A stretch of DNA of 18,145 nt from CAWUKT01 sp041565275 (lineage in GTDB: Bacteria > Bacteroidota > Bacteroidia > J057 > JADKCL01), in NCBI GenBank assembly GCA_041565275.1, contig JBFGVE010000051.1:1-18145 (forward strand), given 5' to 3'. Positions 1-8,382 of the stretch are shown here, piece after piece (the first letter of the stretch is position 1; each line of letters opens with the position of its first letter). The notes under the pieces are model-generated. The model was not told the origin of the DNA. It saw only the letters and a program-made list of their open reading frames with translations, and ran no database searches. The position numbers and the translations under genes were made by a program.

Positions 1-42
1 CCTGTAGAGGCAGCCTCCTTTCATTTAAGAGCAATGGATCCA

Positions 43-1503
43 TCATTTCAAGATCACCTTTTTGGTCAGGTATCCTTTACTGGTCTCAACCCTGACAAAG
101 TAGAGACCAGGAGCAATATCTTGATGATCAAAAATGTAATCAGTAGACATGATATCATCCCGAGAGAAGAAGGTACGACCTTGAAGATCAAACATCTTAA
201 CATTCCTAATCATGTTTCCGGCAATGGTAGAACTGATAGTCAAACGGTTATAAGAAGGATTTGGATATACCATAACTGAACCTAATTCGAGATCATTATC
301 TATTACTGATATCACACTGCACTCAAAAAGGCCAAGACCACAAACGATCCTGGGAACCAGGTAATTCATCACTGAGTCGATGTAAGCCAAAGACTTGGTT
401 TTGGACATATCAGGATTAGTAGGATTGGGTAAATTGCAAATTGTAGTGTCATAGTATTCCCAAGGAGCAGATTCAGGAGATTCACGTGGGAATGGAAACA
501 ACCCATCATAACCATCGTTTCTGGTATTTGCCACCAGAGTATAGGGGTCACTCAAACTAGCATTTACAAAGGGAGCGTTCAGATTGAGTCCGGAAATGAT
601 ACGCTGAGCACCAAGGCTACCAGTTACATTGACAACGAAGTCACCTGTAGTGGGTACGACAACAGCTCCTGAATCATAAGGGGCGAAAGGATCGCTTGGA
701 ATGTGAAAGCTAACGTGAGGACGCCCATTGGTATCGATCCAAGAAGCATCACCTAAAGCACCACTAAGGTTAAAACCCATTGCGAAATCACTGCTGAAGC
801 CAGGATTATTGGGAAGGTTCAGAGGGCGCTGAAGGGTTCCCTGGATGTCACCTGACAACGCGGTATCAACATAGTATTCATTGGTATTGAAATTGTAGAA
901 TTTGTCCAAGTAGATTTCAGAGATATCATCAAGAAAGTTACAACCGAAGCTGATATAACCACCAGTACCGATACCACCGACAACAATTTTGCTTTCGTCA
1001 ATCCCATAAGTGTTGCTGTCGTTGACAACACTTGCACGCAGCCAGCGCACCAGTGAAAAGGCGTCTTGAATTCCACGATATGCAGCATTGATAAGAGTAG
1101 AAGTGCGAACATCCTGATCACTACTTGCAGGGTTCCATCCAAGGCGGTAGTTAAAGGCTAAAGCTACAAAACCACGGCGAGCTAGTCGCTCACACATCTC
1201 AACGACAACAGAGTCACTTTTAGAACCAGTACACTGCCCATTCACCTGTACGGGAAGGAAGCTCCCTGTATGGGAAACTATAACAACCGGGCGCTCGGTA
1301 ATCGTATCACTTGAGGGAGGAGTGTAAATGTCACATTCCAAATTTTGAGAGGTAGGGGTTCCTGTCAGAACTGAAATGTTGTTGGCATAAATAACGTCAT
1401 TTGTCACATCATGAGACGTGAAAATCTCTGTCAAGTAACGCTGAGCCTTTAAAGGAACAAACCCAAAGGCTAGGATAGCTAATAGTTGTACATGTTTTTT
1501 CAT
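43..1503 (-). CDS. T9SS-exported alpha/beta-hydrolase-fold protein, nucleophile serine missing
   Basis: The protein is 486 residues from the ATG at 1503; a GTG ten codons upstream (1533) is less likely because the MKKHVQ start opens directly into a signal peptide ending near LKAQ (residue 21). The middle resembles carboxylesterases: an oxyanion-type strand PVVIVSHTG (about 72-80), a GFVALAFNYRLGW strand and a GIQDAFSLVRWLR helix. The nucleophile elbow reads GGIGTGG (about 176-182), so the usual Ser of GxSxG is Gly (codon 967-969). The last ~77 residues (from about 410) form a type A T9SS sorting domain: YPNPS near its start, then DLQGR, then PGLYFVRV, and KKVILK at the end. The protein is therefore probably carried across the outer membrane and attached to the cell surface or released. 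It lies 55 bp downstream of the TonB-dependent receptor on the same strand, so co-transcription is likely. Fold and export are well supported; catalytic activity is doubtful and the substrate unknown. Confidence 0.85.
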   Translation of the reverse strand: MKKHVQLLAILAFGFVPLKAQRYLTEIFTSHDVTNDVIYANNISVLTGTPTSQNLECDIYTPPSSDTITERPVVIVSHTGSFLPVQVNGQCTGSKSDSVVVEMCERLARRGFVALAFNYRLGWNPASSDQDVRTSTLINAAYRGIQDAFSLVRWLRASVVNDSNTYGIDESKIVVGGIGTGGYISFGCNFLDDISEIYLDKFYNFNTNEYYVDTALSGDIQGTLQRPLNLPNNPGFSSDFAMGFNLSGALGDASWIDTNGRPHVSFHIPSDPFAPYDSGAVVVPTTGDFVVNVTGSLGAQRIISGLNLNAPFVNASLSDPYTLVANTRNDGYDGLFPFPRESPESAPWEYYDTTICNLPNPTNPDMSKTKSLAYIDSVMNYLVPRIVCGLGLFECSVISVIDNDLELGSVMVYPNPSYNRLTISSTIAGNMIRNVKMFDLQGRTFFSRDDIMSTDYIFDHQDIAPGLYFVRVETSKGYLTKKVILK

Positions 1504-1558
1504 ACTAAGTGGATTAAAATTGTTGTGATACACATAAAAGGAGGTAATTGGAGCATAT

Positions 1559-4357
1559 TCAATGTAAATTATCTAAATCAACCCGTACAGACAAGTAAGC
1601 CATGCGGCCTATGTAGGGGCCTCCAAAGACTTGCATTTGTTGCCTGTTCAGAATGTTAGAAGCTCCAAGCTTAACAGTAGATTTAATATGCTTGAAATAT
1701 TTATTGATCTGAGCATCCAGAAGATGGTAGGTCGGTACATAACCCGTGAATTGAGGAGAACCTACAAATTCAAATCCTTGTACCCACTTAAAATTGGTGT
1801 TGAAACCAATACCTCGGACAGCTTTATCACCAATATTGATAATGAGGTTTCGAGCACCAAGGCCGATGTTGAACTTATGCTCTGGGGTATTGAAGGCAGG
1901 AAGAATGGGATCTTCTTTTTCCAATTGGTTCAGCCTGTTCCAACTGTAATTGCCATTGAGAACCCATTTAGTTTTGAAGTAATAATTAAGCCCAATAGAG
2001 AATCCCTGGGTGGTTACTCTGGTAGTTGAATTTGCTGCAATACGATAAATTTTTTCTACTGTTCTCTGTTCTGTAATCGGATTGATCGGAGACACAACCG
2101 CTCCGATAGAGAATCCGATAAAGTCACGGTAGATACTGTAATAATAGCTTGCATCTATAAACAAATGTTCCTTGATACTGGAACGGTAACCTACTTCCAG
2201 AGACCTAACTTTCTCTGTACGGATTGGGTCAATGTTATACCAATCGAGAGTATCTTCATTTACTGCTGCTGTGACGAAGTAATCATTCAAAGATTCAATG
2301 GTAACCAAAGAATCAAAGCCGTTTACATTCCCTAAGAGAACGGCACGACCTACGTTGTAGAAGAGGTATTGTTCATTCAAGGTAGGGTTGCGAATACCAG
2401 ATGAAAAAGAACCTCTCAGGATATTTTTCTCATCCAAATAATAGACCGCAGAGACTGCTGGTGATAAATTATAATCGAAGTTTTGGTTCTTATCTACCCG
2501 CAAAGTGGCATTTAATTTCAGGTCTTCCCCCATAAATCTTTTTTGTAGTCCTAGGTAACCTCCTGCTTCCTGATTGCGGATGACTACACCATTGGTATCG
2601 CTAAAAATCGTCCCTTGTGAATTAGGACGGTATTGGCGATAGCTACCACCGACAACGATGTCCATAAATGCAGGGGTGAATTTGTACTGAGCCTGAACAT
2701 GGGCCAGGGCTGATTTATCAAAAAGCTTAGTTCCACCTTCATTAAAAGATGTTTTGGTGATAATTTCATTGAAGACCGAATCATAAGCAATCGTACCAGG
2801 CTCATAGCGAGACAGCGTTGCATCAACTGGGTTTCCAGAATTGGCTGCATCTCTTGTTTCTTGGTGCCATACTGCCAATGAGTCGGGGTTTGCACGCAAA
2901 ACTGAATCTACTCCCGGAAAGAAAACCTCGGGGAACTGGACTGCACTTACAGAAGGATAACCAGGCAATTGCCTGACTTTAGGTACAATGGCTTGTTGCC
3001 AGTAATTTCTATAATCCCGGCTGAATTCGATATCAGACTTAGAGGCATCTTGCATCAAAAAGGCCGTAAATACCGCATCATAGGAATTACCAGAGTTTTC
3101 ATGGGTATAATAAGAGCGAATAAACCATTTTTCAGCCTTCCTAGCCTCAATCCTGTGCTGGAAGAAGGTAATATCTTTCAGGCTGTAGCGGTTGTCACCT
3201 TGATAAACAGTGGTACCATAACCAAAATTGGATGACCCAATGAACTCAACACTGTCTTTAGTAAGGTAGTGAAGAGCACCACTTAATTTTGCATTGCGCG
3301 TGTCATAATTGACGACATCCTGATCACGATAACCATCCCTGTGCCAGATGCCAAGACCCGGAAAAGTAACGGTATCACTTTTACTAACGGCTCGGTTAAT
3401 TCCACGGAGAAGGTTTTCGTCACCGTAGCGGTTTACTTGATCATAACCACCTGGATTTTCCTCAGAGACCTCTGACTGGGGGGTTGCATCAATATTATTT
3501 GCAATCCAGTCATCTGCTTTAAGGAAAAAAGCATTGAGCTTGAAAGCAAAGACATTACGGTCATTTTTATTCCTGAATGCCTTGGCGTAGCGCATGCCAA
3601 TTTCAGCAAGGTTACGTTCACCAAGACGGGCCTGAATGGATAATCCCTGGTGAATGAATGGGCTTTTAGTGAGCATGCTGATAACCCCGTTGAAAGCATT
3701 GGGACCGTAGAAAGCAGAACTCGCACCAACGATCAGGTCAACTTTTTGTACATCCAGCTCAGAGGCACCCAGAAAGTTCCCTAGGGAAAAATTCAAGCCA
3801 GGGGCCTGGTTATCGATACCATCAATGATCTGCAAGGAACGGATAGGAGAGGTACTGTTAAACCCTCTGGTATTGATAACTTTGAAGCCTAGGCTGGCAG
3901 AGGTTATATCAACCCCCTTCATATTGCTTAGCGATGCATAAAAGTCAGCAGAGGCAACCTCCTTGATCGCAATACTGCCCATGGATTCTACAGTCAACGG
4001 AGCTTCATTTTCCTTTTCCGAAATGCTTCGGCCCGTGATCTCAACCACATCCATAGAAACGCTAGCCGACATACGTACTTCAATAGGTTTCTCAAGGGAA
4101 GAGACAAGAACATCTACTGTGTCATAGAAAAGGCAATACACAGTGATTTTGAAGGGAGGGGAAGTAGGAGGTTTGAAACTGAAATTTCCCATCCCATTTG
4201 TCAATGCACCTGCTTTTCCGTTTTCGTGCATGACGCGCACACCAGTCAGGGGCTCCCCTGACAACTCATCAATTACCACCCCGTTGACAGTTTGGGCAAG
4301 GATACTCGTCGAACCAATCCACCAAAGAAGTAAATACCCCAAGTAGATCTTTCTCAT
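1559..4357 (-). CDS. TonB-dependent outer-membrane receptor
   Basis: This 932-residue protein has a signal peptide (MRKIYLGYLLLWW...ILAQ, cleavage near residue 22). A carboxypeptidase-regulatory-like beta-sandwich follows (about 24-97; GVVIDELSGEPLTGVRV, TNGMGNFSF). The plug domain is at about 115-230, with INTRGFNSTSPIRSLQIIDG and GASSAFYGPNAFNGVISM typical of these receptors. The remainder is rich in alternating aromatic strands, as expected of a 22-strand barrel. It would import a ligand across the outer membrane using TonB/ExbBD energy. No SusD-like lipoprotein gene is adjacent; the partner gene downstream encodes a T9SS-exported hydrolase-fold protein. I see no good TAnnTTTG box in the 110 bp upstream, so its promoter is unresolved and readthrough from pyrB is possible. 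Ligand unknown. Family assignment is secure. Confidence 0.93.
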   Translation of the reverse strand: MRKIYLGYLLLWWIGSTSILAQTVNGVVIDELSGEPLTGVRVMHENGKAGALTNGMGNFSFKPPTSPPFKITVYCLFYDTVDVLVSSLEKPIEVRMSASVSMDVVEITGRSISEKENEAPLTVESMGSIAIKEVASADFYASLSNMKGVDITSASLGFKVINTRGFNSTSPIRSLQIIDGIDNQAPGLNFSLGNFLGASELDVQKVDLIVGASSAFYGPNAFNGVISMLTKSPFIHQGLSIQARLGERNLAEIGMRYAKAFRNKNDRNVFAFKLNAFFLKADDWIANNIDATPQSEVSEENPGGYDQVNRYGDENLLRGINRAVSKSDTVTFPGLGIWHRDGYRDQDVVNYDTRNAKLSGALHYLTKDSVEFIGSSNFGYGTTVYQGDNRYSLKDITFFQHRIEARKAEKWFIRSYYTHENSGNSYDAVFTAFLMQDASKSDIEFSRDYRNYWQQAIVPKVRQLPGYPSVSAVQFPEVFFPGVDSVLRANPDSLAVWHQETRDAANSGNPVDATLSRYEPGTIAYDSVFNEIITKTSFNEGGTKLFDKSALAHVQAQYKFTPAFMDIVVGGSYRQYRPNSQGTIFSDTNGVVIRNQEAGGYLGLQKRFMGEDLKLNATLRVDKNQNFDYNLSPAVSAVYYLDEKNILRGSFSSGIRNPTLNEQYLFYNVGRAVLLGNVNGFDSLVTIESLNDYFVTAAVNEDTLDWYNIDPIRTEKVRSLEVGYRSSIKEHLFIDASYYYSIYRDFIGFSIGAVVSPINPITEQRTVEKIYRIAANSTTRVTTQGFSIGLNYYFKTKWVLNGNYSWNRLNQLEKEDPILPAFNTPEHKFNIGLGARNLIINIGDKAVRGIGFNTNFKWVQGFEFVGSPQFTGYVPTYHLLDAQINKYFKHIKSTVKLGASNILNRQQMQVFGGPYIGRMAYLSVRVDLDNLH

Positions 4358-4467
4358 CTTAATATTTTTTGGACAGAACGGCAGAGAGATTTTCCCGTGG
4401 TTATCCGAATTATAATCTCAATCTACGTTTTATTTAGCCAAATGATAAAATTTGGAACGAGAATTTG

Positions 4468-5394
4468 TTAACCTACTGGAGATTTTCCAGCGAGTAAATA
4501 AAGAATCGCCATGCGAACAGCCACTCCATTTTCTACCTGATCAAGGATGATGGACTGCGCTGCATCAGCGACTTCTGATGAGATCTCCACTCCTCTGTTA
4601 ATGGGTCCAGGATGCATAATGATCAAGTCTTCCGGTAATTCAGACAGGAGTTCTCCATCAAGTCCATACAGCATAGAATACTCCCGCAAGGAGGGGAAGT
4701 AGCGGATGTTCTGCCGCTCCAGTTGAATACGTAGCATATTTGCTACATCTGCCCACATTAGAGCTTCGCGGAGTCCATAAAACACTTTTACGCCCAATTC
4801 TGAAATATAGTGGGGAATCAAAGTTGGAGGGCCACAAACTGCTACCTCGGCCCCCAGTTTTTGTAGAGCAAAAATATTTGAAAGGGCAACCCGGCTGTGT
4901 AGGATATCACCCACAATGGCAACTTTTAAGCCCTTAAATTCTCCCAAACGTTCCAGGATGGAGAAGCAATCTAACAACGCTTGTGTAGGATGCTCATGGG
5001 CGCCATCACCGGCATTGATAATTTGTGCTGCGATGTGTCGACTGATAAAGACTGGAGCACCGGGATGCGGATGACGGATCACCACAATATCCACTTTCAT
5101 AGCCAGAATGTTGTTGACTGTATCAAGCAAAGTTTCTCCTTTGTTAACAGAAGAAGCCCCCGCAGAGAAGTTGACAACATCCGCTGACAAGCGCTTTTCG
5201 GCCAATTCAAAAGAAATCCTGGTCCGAGTAGAATTTTCAAAAAAGAGGTTGGCGACAGTGACATCCCGGAGTGAAGGAACTCTTTTAATAGACCTTTGCA
5301 GAACCTCCTTGAAACCGCTAGCAGTCTGGAAAATAGTCCTTATATCTTCAGCCGTAATGTATTTGATTCCTAGCAGGTGCTTGGTACTCAGCAT
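4468..5394 (-). CDS. pyrB: aspartate carbamoyltransferase catalytic subunit
   Basis: Catalyses condensation of carbamoyl phosphate with L-aspartate to N-carbamoyl-aspartate, the committed step of pyrimidine synthesis, in the cytoplasm. The 308 residues match the usual catalytic-chain length. The carbamoyl-phosphate loop STRTR is at 55-59, the mobile lysine loop SSVNKGET at 81-88, HEHPTQ at 133-138, DILHSR at 163-168, and the aspartate-site HPGPINRG at 261-268. Its ATG overlaps the end of pyrR by 7 bases (ATGCTGA), so translation is probably coupled. No pyrI regulatory-chain gene lies in the window, and the closest relatives in sequence style are stand-alone trimers or class B enzymes. The only possible terminator after the stop is a weak 6-bp hairpin at 4438-4455 without a T tract. 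Confidence 0.96.
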   Translation of the reverse strand: MLSTKHLLGIKYITAEDIRTIFQTASGFKEVLQRSIKRVPSLRDVTVANLFFENSTRTRISFELAEKRLSADVVNFSAGASSVNKGETLLDTVNNILAMKVDIVVIRHPHPGAPVFISRHIAAQIINAGDGAHEHPTQALLDCFSILERLGEFKGLKVAIVGDILHSRVALSNIFALQKLGAEVAVCGPPTLIPHYISELGVKVFYGLREALMWADVANMLRIQLERQNIRYFPSLREYSMLYGLDGELLSELPEDLIIMHPGPINRGVEISSEVADAAQSIILDQVENGVAVRMAILYLLAGKSPVG

Positions 5395-5942
5395 ATTTTT
5401 GATTCTATTCTGATGGAATCTTCCTCTCCACCTTCACGAAGACGAACAATTACCTTTTCTGAATCTAGGGTATCTATCCTGATACCCACGTAAATAGCTT
5501 CAATGGGAAGTTCCCTTTTACGATTTCTGTCCACCAAAGACAGCAACTCCACCGAATCCGGCCTTCCAAAAGACAGCATAGCATCTAACGCTGCCCGTAC
5601 AGTTCGGCCTGTATATAATACATCATCTACCAGAATGACTTTCTTCCCTTCGATTAGAAAGTCAATATGGGTCTGATTGGGAATCAATGGGTCGCCGTGA
5701 CGACGGAAATCATCTCTCTGAAATGTGACATCCAAATCCCCATAAAGAAGTTTGAGTCCGGGGAGAAGATTTTGGAGCATATCTCGCATTCTTCGGCCGA
5801 GGTGAACTCCTCTTGGCTGGATGGCAAGCATCACAGAATTGCTGAAGTCGATATGATTTTCGATCAACTGATGGCACAACCTCAAGAGAACCACCTCTAG
5901 TTTCCCAGGGCTGAACAATTCTAACCGTTTTTTCTCATCCAT
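5388..5942 (-). CDS. pyrR: PyrR-type uracil phosphoribosyltransferase / pyr regulator
   Basis: A 184-residue type I phosphoribosyltransferase. The PRPP-binding motif VILVDDVLYTGRTVRAA is at 102-118, and the PyrR-type segment LSLVDRNRKRELPIEA at about 135-150. In Gram-positive bacteria PyrR binds UMP/PRPP and attenuates pyr mRNA, and has weak uracil phosphoribosyltransferase activity. In Bacteroidota an RNA-regulatory role is less certain, and I found no convincing antiterminator/terminator pair in the 164-bp leader (5943-6106). The gene precedes pyrB with a 7-base overlap, consistent with a shared mRNA. A weak purine-rich AGGAAG lies about 10 bases before the ATG. Family call is firm; the regulatory function is inferred from context. 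Confidence 0.92.
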   Translation of the reverse strand: MDEKKRLELFSPGKLEVVLLRLCHQLIENHIDFSNSVMLAIQPRGVHLGRRMRDMLQNLLPGLKLLYGDLDVTFQRDDFRRHGDPLIPNQTHIDFLIEGKKVILVDDVLYTGRTVRAALDAMLSFGRPDSVELLSLVDRNRKRELPIEAIYVGIRIDTLDSEKVIVRLREGGEEDSIRIESKIC

Positions 5943-6106
5943 ACAATTGAACTTCCTGTAAAATGTATCCTGATCTTGTGCCAGTATCGCATTTAGAATT
6001 TCTAAGGAGCTAAAATTCAGAAATTAATCCTCTCACTAAAACATTATTTTATCAACGAATTGAAAACTCTTACCCTCTTTGTGATATCGGAATTTATCCA
6101 AGGAAG

Positions 6107-6637
6107 CTATTTTTCGAAGATGGAAAAGCTGCTGCTGCCGTATTTTCTCTGCTCACTAAAACACTCGAGATGTGTGTAACTTTCCTGAGTTGGGTGCTCT
6201 AAAATGACTGTACCGTACTCGGGGATTAAATCCCGCTCAAAGATTTTACCAACCATTCGGTCCAATCCGCACATACCATAGGGAGGATCCATAAAGATAA
6301 TATCCCACTTTTCTTCTGTATTCACTAAAAACACACTCGCCTCTGCCTTTCTTACCTCGCCCTCAATCTCCATTTCACGATACTGCTTTTTGATAAAATT
6401 TATACAATCAGGATGTTGATCCACTGAAGTCAAGTGGGAAACACCTCGGCTCCAAAATTCATAGCCCACGTTACCTGTACCTGCAAAAAGGTCGAGAACC
6501 CTCAATCCCTCAAAATCAAACCAGTTATGCAGAATATTGAATAGTCCTTCTTTTGCCTGATCAGTTGTAGGCCGTACTGGTAATTTTTGAGGGACTCTTA
6601 AGACTCGGCCTTTGAAGCGACCGGAGATAATACGCAT
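6107..6637 (-). CDS. rsmD: 16S rRNA (guanine-N2)-methyltransferase RsmD
   Basis: Methylates N2 of a guanine in helix 31 of 16S rRNA (G966 in E. coli numbering) using S-adenosylmethionine. The protein starts MRIISGRFKGR, the conserved RsmD N-terminus, followed by RPTTDQAKEGLFNIL, SAM motif I LDLFAGTGNVGYE (about 47-59) and the catalytic DPPY motif. I chose the ATG at 6637 (176 residues) over the in-frame TTG at 6643. The ATG lies just after the stop of the upstream DUF3822 gene, while the TTG would overlap that stop as TTGA. The tight spacing argues for one transcript with the DUF3822 gene, an arrangement common in Bacteroidota. Confidence 0.95.
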   Translation of the reverse strand: MRIISGRFKGRVLRVPQKLPVRPTTDQAKEGLFNILHNWFDFEGLRVLDLFAGTGNVGYEFWSRGVSHLTSVDQHPDCINFIKKQYREMEIEGEVRKAEASVFLVNTEEKWDIIFMDPPYGMCGLDRMVGKIFERDLIPEYGTVILEHPTQESYTHLECFSEQRKYGSSSFSIFEK

Positions 6638-6639
6638 TA

Positions 6640-7485
6640 TCAAAAAGAAAGAAAGGCAAATCTATGGAAAGGGAAACCATCAACAGGAGAATCGAAGCGG
6701 CTTTGGAAAAATTCTACAGGTATCTCAACACGGGGGACCATCTCTTTGAGTTGGGTAAACAACCCATCACCAGGATCGATGTCACCATTAACCAGGATAT
6801 TCGCGGTATTGCCCAACTCCAATATATCAGAAATGAGTTGAATAAAATAGACTAAGTCTGCTGCGGAACGGTACTCATAAGAGTTGCAAAGCATCAGACG
6901 CCCATTCTTCATACCAGTTACAACAAACTGATTCGAAAATAAAGTAGTTATGAGCAGATCTTTACCATAATCCGTTAATCCCACCGCCATCTTAATCAGG
7001 GGTTCGCAAGATGGGATGTATTCAGGACCCTCGAACCAATCATCACATTCTTTTTTAAGATTACCAGAAACAGTAAAAATTGCAGTTGCACCTGCCTTGT
7101 CCATCCTGAGATATTCAAGGTGATCAGGTGACTTGTCAGGATCTGTGGTTTCACGAACCAAAGTCCCAGCAAATTCCTTGACCCGTTCAGATACAAAAAA
7201 TTGGTTTGGAATTAGAGAAAAGGCTAGGGTACCACTCACAACCTGAGACACACCATAGTCTTCTTTGAGGAAGTAATCCTGTTCTTTCACTTCGTTCAGG
7301 AAATTCTCCATTTCCAGAAGGGATCTAGAATGGTATTCCCTGGCAGCAATGATTCTGCAATCCTTGTCCAACACCACATAGACCAGTGTTTGATCCCGGA
7401 TTAGGATTCTTAAGCGATAGTTCTTCAGCCAATTGGGGCTAAAGGATTGACTTTGGTATCGATATGTTGGGTAGACTAAAGACAA
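6640..7485 (-). CDS. DUF3822 family protein (rsmD neighbour)
   Basis: This 281-residue soluble protein has no signal peptide or membrane segment. I recognise it as DUF3822 from its length, the N-terminal strand pattern (YRLRILIRDQTLVYVVLD), the C-terminal aromatic HRFAFLSF and its position just before rsmD. The family has a two-lobed, actin/hexokinase-like look (paired strand-rich halves, here about 20-115 and 165-275), but its function is unknown to me. Start choice: the only plausible initiator is TTG at 7485. An in-frame stop lies two codons upstream (7489-7491), and the first internal ATG (about codon 58) would remove conserved strands. A promoter at 7510-7539 would give a leader of about 20 bases ahead of this TTG. 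Confidence 0.8.
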   Translation of the reverse strand: MSLVYPTYRYQSQSFSPNWLKNYRLRILIRDQTLVYVVLDKDCRIIAAREYHSRSLLEMENFLNEVKEQDYFLKEDYGVSQVVSGTLAFSLIPNQFFVSERVKEFAGTLVRETTDPDKSPDHLEYLRMDKAGATAIFTVSGNLKKECDDWFEGPEYIPSCEPLIKMAVGLTDYGKDLLITTLFSNQFVVTGMKNGRLMLCNSYEYRSAADLVYFIQLISDILELGNTANILVNGDIDPGDGLFTQLKEMVPRVEIPVEFFQSRFDSPVDGFPFHRFAFLSF

Positions 7486-7509
7486 ATCTCAATGTGTTAA
7501 AGCGTATCC

Positions 7510-7539
7510 CAAAGCTAGTAAAATATTTGAATTTGCAAA
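7510..7539 (-). promoter_or_regulatory. Bacteroidota-type promoter for the DUF3822-rsmD operon
   Basis: Read on the minus strand, this is TTTG (7539-7536), an 18-base spacer, and TAGCTTTG (7517-7510). It matches the Bacteroidota consensus of TTG near -33 and TAnnTTTG near -7 exactly and with normal spacing. Transcription would start near 7505, about 20 bases before the TTG start codon at 7485. The rest of the 263-bp gap up to 7748 is AT-rich and contains a 5-bp inverted repeat (7618-7631). It holds only imperfect boxes for the plus-strand gene at 7749 (AATATTTG at 7721-7728, TATATTTC at 7653-7660). Confidence 0.6.
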
Positions 7540-7748
7540 CTTTGGCAGCATTTTACTCCATACTCATATGCCATTGATTGTCAGATAAATACACAATTAT
7601 TAATCCCTTCTTCCTACCAGATAAAAATCTGATGAAATTCTTTTGTTTATTGTATATTTCCACGTTGAAGCATGATCGGGAGCTCTCCAATGTGAGAAAT
7701 AGCAAGTCTTAGGTCACGTTAATATTTGTCATTATTTGATGATTTACA

Positions 7749-8372
7749 ATGGTTAGAAAATACGGATTGTTGATACCCTTGATTACTGCTCTAAGTTTGA
7801 TCTCAAAGGCTCAACTGACTGACAAAGCTATATTTTTTGGGGGTTTTAACTATCAATTTGTATCACTGACCCCTCAGGGTAGCCCCTCCCCTGACCTCTT
7901 GCCATTCTATGGTTTCGGTTTGGGAATGGATTATGTACTGCTGCATTCTAATGACCAGATCAGCCTTGGCATTAATCCAAATACAAATTTCTCATTTGTC
8001 TTTTCCAGCACATTTGGACTGAGCTTAATGTCCGAAACGCCCGTTTACCTTTTGGCTCGCTTGGGGGCAAATGCCACCCCTTTCAATGAACAGAAATTCG
8101 GTATAGGTGCCGGAATTGGTGCTTCCTATTCTTATATGTTGTTGCGGAGGACCTTCATTAACCAAAATGGGAACGCAACCGGTACTCTCAAATTGGATGA
8201 AGGTTGGGTAAATCCCAGCGCCATTGTTGAAGTAAACTTAAAAACCCGGTTTTCGGATTATCTCTTCCGATTCCACTGGAGCTTGGCACAACCTACACGC
8301 GAAGTGGAAGAATTAGATAATTATCCATATCGATTCGGAGTTGCAGGGCTGAGTATCTTTTACACTTTCTAA
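7749..8372 (+). CDS. outer-membrane beta-barrel-like protein
   Basis: A 207-residue protein with a clear signal peptide (MVRKYGLLIPLITALSLISKAQ, cleavage near residue 22). The mature part is a series of glycine-rich, alternating amphipathic strands, for example GIGAGIGASYSYMLL and FGVAGLSIFYTF. It ends in Phe, as many outer-membrane barrels do. No enzymatic motif is visible. The size suggests an 8-strand barrel of the OmpW/OmpA-barrel or porin-like class, though I cannot assign a family. It is transcribed divergently from the DUF3822 operon and converges with the gene ending at 8383, with only 10 bp between stops and no obvious terminator. Its function is unknown. Confidence 0.72.
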   Translation: MVRKYGLLIPLITALSLISKAQLTDKAIFFGGFNYQFVSLTPQGSPSPDLLPFYGFGLGMDYVLLHSNDQISLGINPNTNFSFVFSSTFGLSLMSETPVYLLARLGANATPFNEQKFGIGAGIGASYSYMLLRRTFINQNGNATGTLKLDEGWVNPSAIVEVNLKTRFSDYLFRFHWSLAQPTREVEELDNYPYRFGVAGLSIFYTF

Positions 8373-8382
8373 TTTAGAAATC

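Noticed and set aside
6..16. Short GC-rich hairpin (GAGGC/GCCTC) beyond the end of the hydrolase-fold gene
   Set aside because: The stem is only 4-5 bp with almost no loop and is not followed by a T tract on the minus strand, so I do not call a terminator.
1631..2029. 132-codon plus-strand open frame inside the TonB-dependent receptor gene
   Set aside because: It lies fully antisense to a strongly supported receptor gene, and its product has no recognisable domain; it is a shadow frame.
4438..4455. CCAAAT/ATTTGG inverted repeat just after pyrB
   Set aside because: Six-bp AT-rich stem with no T run; too weak to call a terminator, though it is the only candidate there.
6027..6042. GAGAGG-containing stretch in the pyrR leader, reminiscent of PyrR-binding RNA
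   Set aside because: Only the GAGAGG core matches; the flanking consensus and a terminator are absent, so chance similarity is likely.
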